A stretch of DNA of 64,000 nucleotides from NCBI GenBank assembly GCA_948567375.1, contig OX419757.1, positions 64,852,001-64,916,000 of the forward strand. The letters run 5' to 3'. The stretch is from Lunularia cruciata (Eukaryota > Streptophyta > Marchantiopsida > Lunulariales > Lunulariaceae). The position numbers were made by a program, and so were the translations under genes. The notes below the pieces were generated by a model. The model was not told the origin of the DNA, did not search any database, and saw nothing but the letters and a program-made list of their open reading frames with translations. This document shows, one piece after another, positions 57,946 through 64,000 of this stretch; within the stretch, counting starts at the first letter, position 1, and each line of letters opens with the position of its first letter.

Positions 57946-58017
57946 GCACAAAAGATTATAATGCGAAATACCTCATTTACGAAACGAGGGCACAAAAGAT
58001 TATAATGCGAAATACCT
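57946..58017. repeat. 28-bp direct repeat, 44-bp period
   Basis: GCACAAAAGATTATAATGCG plus AAATACCT at 57946 and again at 57990. Confidence 0.95.
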
Positions 58018-58558
58018 AATTGAAGTAGCCGAAGCGTGCATGCTTCTGTCACACGTCTCCGTAACTCATTCGGCTATGCGACCAGTTCCAGCCGGATGTC
58101 CTACTGTGTGCGGTTGTTAGGAAGTTCTTAACTGTCAGACTAGATGGCAAAATTTGCCATCGATGAAAGAGATGTACATTTCCGAGAATCATGATCAACA
58201 GACCAAGATGATTGTCTCTGTTACAATGTTACGATCTCGTCGATGCAGTTCTGAATCCTGCTCCTGATTCCACTTCCATCAATTCCAGAACGGACTCAAA
58301 ACTCATCGGGTAGTTCTCTCAGCAAGTCGGCTCAAAATCGATTCAGTTCGATGTTAGATCAAAACCTTCCTGCAGCTAAATTTTCGAGGTTACTCAACTC
58401 TCATCCACTAACTTACTCTAATGTGATGCGCCATTCGCAGCCAGTTTAGTTCCGCGAATCGTTTAGTACCATGCCGATTCGATTTCTATGACCTTATTTT
58501 CATATCCTTCTAAGCTCTAACTCGCGCTTCTGGCCCTCTCGTGATGACAAACATAACA

Positions 58559-58577
58559 CAGCGTCAAAGTGACGCTG
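58559..58577. repeat. Short perfect inverted repeat
   Basis: CAGCGTCA, AAG, TGACGCTG: 8-base arms with a 3-base loop. Confidence 0.85.
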
Positions 58578-60200
58578 TTCTTCGACATTGCGAGTTTCCA
58601 GTCGACATTGTGAATTCTTAAAACATCAAACTAGCCGGGAAAAGCATTCGAGAGAGACAACCCTGCCACCTGAATTGCAGCGCCACTGTATCCTGTTTGT
58701 CCACTATGTACAGCAGGTTAGGGAGACCACGACACTTGCAGCGAATGAATTAAGTTCCTTTGCAGCGAAAACCACATAGGTCACTTTCCCGCGCCAGTTT
58801 CTGGTTAGAGCGCCAGTCACGCTGACAGGCAACAACCAGTGGTCCTCTCACCTGTCACCTCTCACCACAATGAAGAAAGCTCCTTTGTTGCAAAACCTCC
58901 ATCTACAAGAACATTCAAAATGGGAAAGTATAATTTTGTTGGTGGATTATATCCTTAATTACGGAGTAAAGTATATCTCGGGCAGTGGTCTCCACTTCGA
59001 GTAGTTGTAAAAAGCATTAGAAGAGGTTATTGAATAGGAAATGATTTATGTGATTGGTTTTTTTCGTAAGATGCTGTTGAATTCTTGCTGATCCAATTTA
59101 TATTGTTGAAATTCTGAGGTTTGTCCATGCTAAACCGAGATCAAACAAGCATGTATTATAAATGCGACTTGTGCCCAGATTGACAATGGGGTATTTAAAA
59201 CCTGTTAGGCTTAGTAAATAGTTGCATTTGTCACCTGTTGCCTTTTTTCGAAAAGGATTTAAACTAAGAAGGAAGCTCTAAACTTGAAGGCCTTCTGGAC
59301 ATGCTTGCCATTCATTCTACGCATGCTTTCTCAAATCCTAAAAACATCATCGGTCTCCATTTCAGAACTCTTGGGACTCATCCTCCAAATCATATGAATA
59401 TTACCCTAGCTAGTATATTCCTAGTATACGCAAGGGTAATTAGATGTCAGGCACGTGAAGTAATCCAAAATCACATCAGTGTGTCACATGAAATGCTTTA
59501 ATTTCTAGTCCAGCGAGCTTATATAAGATGCGTTGATTTTCCCTTCAACCCTTATTAGAAACACAGACAAATTGGCAGCAATAAAATAACATACGTTGTA
59601 ACACGGACAACGTTGTACGCAATCTACTATATTTTGTCAACACAAAAGTCTACAAAGAAATTAACTTACACTCAATCTAAACAGATGTGTAGATATGTAT
59701 TGATATCATACTTAATAGCATTAAAGCGTTAGATCTCACAATATCAGAAAGAATCACAAACTCCAAAGAAGTTTCAATACAAAAAGAAAAATAGGGAACA
59801 TTATCTATGGTTTAACATATCCCATAGAAACCACACATCGAACCACACAGTAGACTGGAGTATTTAACACATAACTAAATACGTTAAACATTAGCACTGA
59901 TTAAAGACGTTACCTCATGCTCATGGGAAGGAAACGCCAGAGATTGTCCGCTAAGCGTTGCAGTAGTTTAAGTGGACATAGCTCGGCTTTTGACATTTCG
60001 TCGTTACGTGGTAGCGAAGAAAAGATCCAGTCACGGAGTACCTTCAAGCGAAGGGTTTGCAACTACTCATCACATGAGAGGAAAGGATGACCGCGAGCTG
60101 CCGGTAACAAGTGGCATTCAGTCTCCTGGAAGAGCACAGAGAAAGCTCCCTCCCTCCCCCGGGCTCTCACAGACCTACTTGCTCGTGCTTTACCTAACCG

Positions 60201-60865
60201 CTCGTCTTGCCGGAGGAGCTTGATGTGCGTGTTTGTCTGATTTCGAGGCGGAATGTGTGTAGGGAAGGAGCAGCAGGTACGATGATGGTTTGGGCCGTGT
60301 AATTTGTTCGTGCTCAGGCTGTGTCGAACGCCCTGTAGTCAGTGTAGCGGCGGAGACTGGAATCCGCGGAGCAATGTTGAGTAAAGCTTGGGGCTTGGTT
60401 GCTGAAGGAATAGTGGGATACAGAGGACCACAGGCAGGAGGGACGAAAATTGATTACCTTACTGTGGACGAGAATAGCTCGATAAAAGGAGTGGTAGGTA
60501 AGTGAACGAAGGAAATTGTTTTTTCGGTGAAAGATCTGGAACTGAAGAACTGTGTGAAAGCAGGAGAACAGCGGGTTGTAGCCAGTTCGGGACTGGTGTA
60601 AAGGAGCGAGGGCCGGTGTGCTCAACGGGGCCAATTGCTCTCGAAAATTAATTGGAGGTAGAGGGATTGTAACCAAATGACACTCGAAGGACACGAACAA
60701 AGCTAGGAACTTCTGCGGGAATGAACGTCTGGTGCTATGTTCCCCAGAGCCCTGCAGACTCAGCGTGCAGATGTGGTTGGTTATGGCAGTGTTCATCGCT
60801 GCTCTAGTTTTGGTATCCGATCTCTTGCACTGAACCGTGGTTGATCTCCTCATCCGTGTGCTAAC
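60201..60865 (+). other. 5' flank/5' UTR of the ZC3H14-like gene
   Basis: GC-richer than the upstream sequence and ending at the start codon at 60866. Frames on either strand (for example 179 codons at 60314-60853 minus) have no domain. No TATA box that I would defend. Confidence 0.4.
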
Positions 60866-63718
60866 ATGGATTCACCGCCGGGAAATAACACTCCATCCAG
60901 TAGCACTTTCCAACTGGATGTGTCTAGTTCGGGGGCAATCAAGCTCAAGGATGCAGTTAAGGGCAAGCTTTCCGAGTTCATGGGCAGCTATACCGATGAT
61001 GTGCTTGCGGTAAGTTCATCGCAAATTTTTTTCCTGTCTCTCTTGCGCCGCGCCCCTGTCATTCTTTAAAGTCATATGGTCTCATTGCTCTCATGTCCAT
61101 CTTCCATCTTCCATCTTCCATCTTGGAGGAAGAGGTCTGTCTGAGACGTCCCGCAGACTCCTCCCCATACGTGACAACGGAAGAAAGACTTTGCGCCACT
61201 CGATTAACGGCCTGAGTGGAGCAGTTAGAGAAGGATAGGAAAGATCCTCGGAGCCGTCTGACAAATTTAGTAGCCAGTCTTGAGAATGATGGATGCGTCT
61301 ACAGGTTGTTTTCTTTCCGCATGGTGGTGAGCGGCCCTTTGGAACTGTTCTCTCATGGTGTTACCATCAACGCGCGCAAAACTGTTTCGACTTCTCTTGT
61401 CCGATCGCCTCCTATCTATGTGTAGACTAGGTTTTACAACAACTCTTTTGATTGGAAGGACCAAGCTTAATAGCATCAATCACCCTCTCAAGTCACTAGC
61501 TGTCTCTGTAATACGTTATCTCGACGGACAACGTTGAAACCCTAAGGTACACATTTGGTGCAATTTCAGTTCCTCACAATGAAAACCTTGCAGGAGGAAA
61601 AGCAGGTAGCATGCAACCTAAAGCAGTTCTGTCTCTTGCTTCATATTGACGGACCGGGTCAGATTGCTAGAAAGCTTCCATCTTTTGCTGTGCGTTACTC
61701 CGTTCTTGCTACATCCTTCATGCATCACACCGTGCAACATGTGAATGTCTAGATTTGGCAGCAGGTTAGTTCTGTGCAGCCTAGAACTCTCGCGTTCTAC
61801 TCGTCTCCTTCGTATTCTCGTCTGAAACCTTTTAGTTAGTGAACAGTTTTGGAATGACTAGGCTCGCTTTCTAGCTAGAGTGATTGGAGATACGTCCACG
61901 GGTAATCAGACGTGTTGGTGTAATCAAGTCTGCGATTTCCCGTTCTTCTGCTGTGAATTGGGATAACACAGCTATTAGATATCTTTGTCATGTCAAAAAA
62001 TAATAAATCACCTTTGCTAGATAAAGTCTGATATGTATCTAGTATTGATAAAGATTGATGTTCTAACTGTGAGTTTGACCATCTAAATGATATAAGTAAC
62101 ACCACTACGTGATTGTTAGTGAGAGAAGTCATACAACCAATGTCCCAGTAGAAGAATCTAGTAATGATGCTACAAAGTGCGGAGATTCCCTCCGGAAACG
62201 TCCAGAACTTTTGTGGAGGTTACGGACGTCGATCTCTTTGCGAGCAGATTGATACTGATCGGTCTGTTACTGATCCCAGGCAACTGATCATGTTGCAAAG
62301 AGTTGTGAAGTATCTGAGACGATGTTTCGAATGCTGATGGATATAATACCAGAAACGAGGAGAAGAGATAATACAGAACGATTCTTACGTGCCATCCTTG
62401 ACAGAATAGCTTTCGGGAACATGAGGATCATTACTGCAGCAAAGGACCGAAGCGTCATGCACTATGTTTGGATTAATCAGTGCATAGTTTGGGGCTTAAG
62501 GAGTGGTCATATTGTAAACATTCGACTGTCACACATCTAACTGGCGTTCTTTTGAAGAAAAATATTGGTTTTGTTTGCATGTGTTACATTTCCGCTGTCG
62601 GAGCTTTCTGATGAACATTGGTGTGAGGATCGTTGCAGCTAGTCTTTGGGTATCATGGTTTTCTATAAGATGGATAGCGGGGTTTGAGGAAAAGGTCTTG
62701 CTTATACCACGCTCACTGTACTTACGGCCCCTGGAATGTAAGGGAAAACAGAAATCCGTATCGTGTACATAGACTGTAGTTTTCTTGGCCTCTCGAACTG
62801 TCTTGACCACGAAACATTTTTCATTTCATTGTACCTTGAATGTTGGCTGTATAGGAGTACGTGGTGGTCCTAGTTGGACATGGCAAGCGCCAGTCGCAAG
62901 CTATTGCAGACTTGGAGGCCTTCCTCGGGGATCAGAGCAAAGCTTTTGTCTCATGGTACGACTGCAACATCAAATCTTCGTTTCCCGCACCTCGATCTAC
63001 GTCAGATTGCTTGAGATTTTATTTATTCCATCCTCCACCAAATGCTAGCCACATGTTATGACAGTTGATTTTGTCTCCTAACCAACTTATTTGCGATGGC
63101 ATACAGGTTGTGGGATCACCTCGCAGAGAACCAGTCCTCTTACGTTAATCAGACATCACCGTCTGTTGGCAGAGACACAGCAGCAGAGAACGGAAAGAGC
63201 CCAAGTGTTCTTGGCCAGGAGCTTGGATCTCAAGACGAGCGAACTTCTGCACAGGTCCCTCATCTTAAACTGTATCTAATTATCATCTTAGTTCCCAACG
63301 TATTGAGTTCCTGTTACTTAAACGTTTTATATCTTGTGAGCAGCAGTGGGTTTGTTTCCAGTCTCTGAGCCTGTTCTTTTGTGGAGATCAAATGCAGCAC
63401 GGAGAACCAGGCAAGGTATTAGCTTCCGTCATTGAGTCTGTTACCTTTGCTCCCGATGAGATACCAACTAGGGAGGGCGAGGCTTCAGATTTGGGAGTTT
63501 TGACGAAGGGTGAAGAGGAGCCTGAAGTGCTCAAGGGTTTCTCTAGGAGAGATGAGGATGATAACCATGGATATCAACCCGATGATGATCGTGTAGGAGA
63601 TACAGATGAAAAGCAACTTCGGGATCAATTACGAGCCTCGGAGGTTAAACGTACGAGGTCACCAGAGCCTTGGTCTAGAAGAGGACGAGGTCGAATTGAG
63701 GACAGACAACAGCACAAG
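60866..63718 (+). CDS. ZC3H14/Nab2-type N-terminal domain protein (partial, runs off the window)
   Basis: Start of a gene for a probable nuclear poly(A)-RNA-binding protein. Four exons: 60866-61009, 62855-62955, 63107-63254 and 63344 (or 63362) to 63718, all with GT/AG ends; the first three add up to exactly 131 codons and the frame stays open. After a Ser/Pro start (MDSPPGNNTPSSSTFQLD) comes a PWI-like helical domain: IKLKDAVKGKLSEFMGSYTD, EYVVVLVGHGKRQSQAI, DLEAFLGDQSKAFVSWLWDH. This matches the N-terminal domain of ZC3H14/Nab2, which contacts mRNA export factors. Exon 4 is acidic then Arg/Ser-rich (RTRSPEPWSRRGRGR). The CCCH zinc fingers expected in the family would lie beyond the window end. 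The first intron is about 1.85 kb. The start is chosen as the first ATG in frame with the domain. No stop or frameshift is seen. Confidence 0.8.
61010..62854 (+). other. Intron 1 of the ZC3H14-like gene
   Basis: Bounded by GCG|GTAAGT and TATAG|GAG. Contains a (CCATCTT)n-like run at about 61095-61125 and several frames without domains (61216-61425, 62322-62540). Nothing inside can be supported as a separate gene. Confidence 0.65.
61095..61125 (+). repeat. CATCTTC microsatellite
   Basis: Four tandem CATCTTC units in intron 1. Confidence 0.85.
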
Positions 63719-63820
63719 GTTTATTTCTTGCAGATCCGAGCAGTCATCGTTTGTTGTTGAGAACTTCGTTTTCATTTATCTATACGGAGTAAAACTTGCC
63801 GAAATAAGCATGCAAGCAAG

Positions 63821-63867
63821 ACAACACTCTGTACAGTCTTAAATTTAGAATCTGTACAGAGTGTTGT
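63821..63867. repeat. Inverted repeat with 16-bp perfect arms
   Basis: ACAACACTCTGTACAG at 63821-63836 and its complement at 63852-63867, with a 15-base AT-rich loop. Lies downstream of exon 4, in the presumed next intron. Confidence 0.92.
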
Positions 63868-64000
63868 GTTGTGTTCTCACTTGCAGCGATTTGTAGTCGG
63901 CAAATGCTATTTGTACTATAACCTGTTTTTATCGTCAGGTGTATAGGCTCCTTTAGAGATGCACTTGTTGTGTGTATCACTCTGGAAGATTTGGATTGGA

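Larger units (their letters stand above)
54756..60200. other. Largely gene-free unique sequence
   Basis: No domain recognised in any frame. Minus frames at 55880-56173 (97 codons) and 56296-56565 (89 codons; FHLWEREAFVLGPTSSLQW) look protein-like in composition but match no family known to me and have no visible splice partners. Contains an RLE 3' fragment and short palindromes listed separately. Confidence 0.45.

Noticed and set aside
60314-60853. 179-codon minus-strand ORF upstream of the ZC3H14-like gene
   Set aside because: No domain, no splice partners, lies over the 5' flank/UTR of a well-supported plus-strand gene.

Overview
This is a nuclear window from a land plant, most likely a non-seed plant (bryophyte first choice; fern or lycophyte not excluded). 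The reasons are GT-AG introns of about 100-1800 bp, a CYP704-like cytochrome P450, an NLR relic with an alpha/beta-hydrolase N terminus (a class known from non-seed plants), and many plant-type LTR and non-LTR retrotransposons. I saw no rRNA, tRNA or CRISPR. The species cannot be named from sequence alone.

Layout. 1-1945: nothing assignable. 1946-5760 (+): decayed hydrolase-NB-ARC-LRR resistance gene. 5800-8608: old repeat relic with one gag-like stretch. 8609-9683: 3' end of a chromodomain Ty3/gypsy element with its LTR. 9684-19190: gene-free, AT-rich, with two unassigned short ORFs. 19200-28130: a non-LTR retrotransposon with a restriction-like endonuclease (RLE), split by a nested chromodomain Ty3/gypsy element (20682-26411) with 423-bp LTRs and a 5-bp target duplication. 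28130-31750: minisatellites, a (TA)n tract and an unidentified minus-strand relic. 31753-33105: second RLE copy. 33100-36350: short tandem repeats and an RLE 3' end. 37127-40225 (-): P450 gene with frameshifts. 41360-43619: more RLE copies. 43620-47880: LTR remnant followed by a Ty3/gypsy polyprotein relic carrying protease, a C5 cytosine DNA methyltransferase and reverse transcriptase in one frame. 48990-51100: purine-rich block with a duplication of about 0.37-kb period. 51500-51978: RLE 3' end. 52061-54755 (-): Ty3/gypsy 3' half ending in a PHD finger. 54760-60200: apparently gene-free. 60866-64000 (+): start of a gene encoding a ZC3H14/Nab2-type N-terminal domain, running off the window.

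The most interesting content is the retrotransposon biology. A Ty3/gypsy family encodes a DNA methyltransferase inside its polyprotein. A fragment sharing its LTR and 3' UTR ends in a PHD finger, so one family may carry both a DNA-methylation writer and a chromatin reader. The other gypsy family carries a chromodomain, and its LTRs hold arrays of canonical heat-shock elements just upstream of a TATA box. All element ORFs are broken, largely by stops explicable as C-to-T (or G-to-A) changes, consistent with long-term methylation. The only gene with uninterrupted exons is the ZC3H14-like one.
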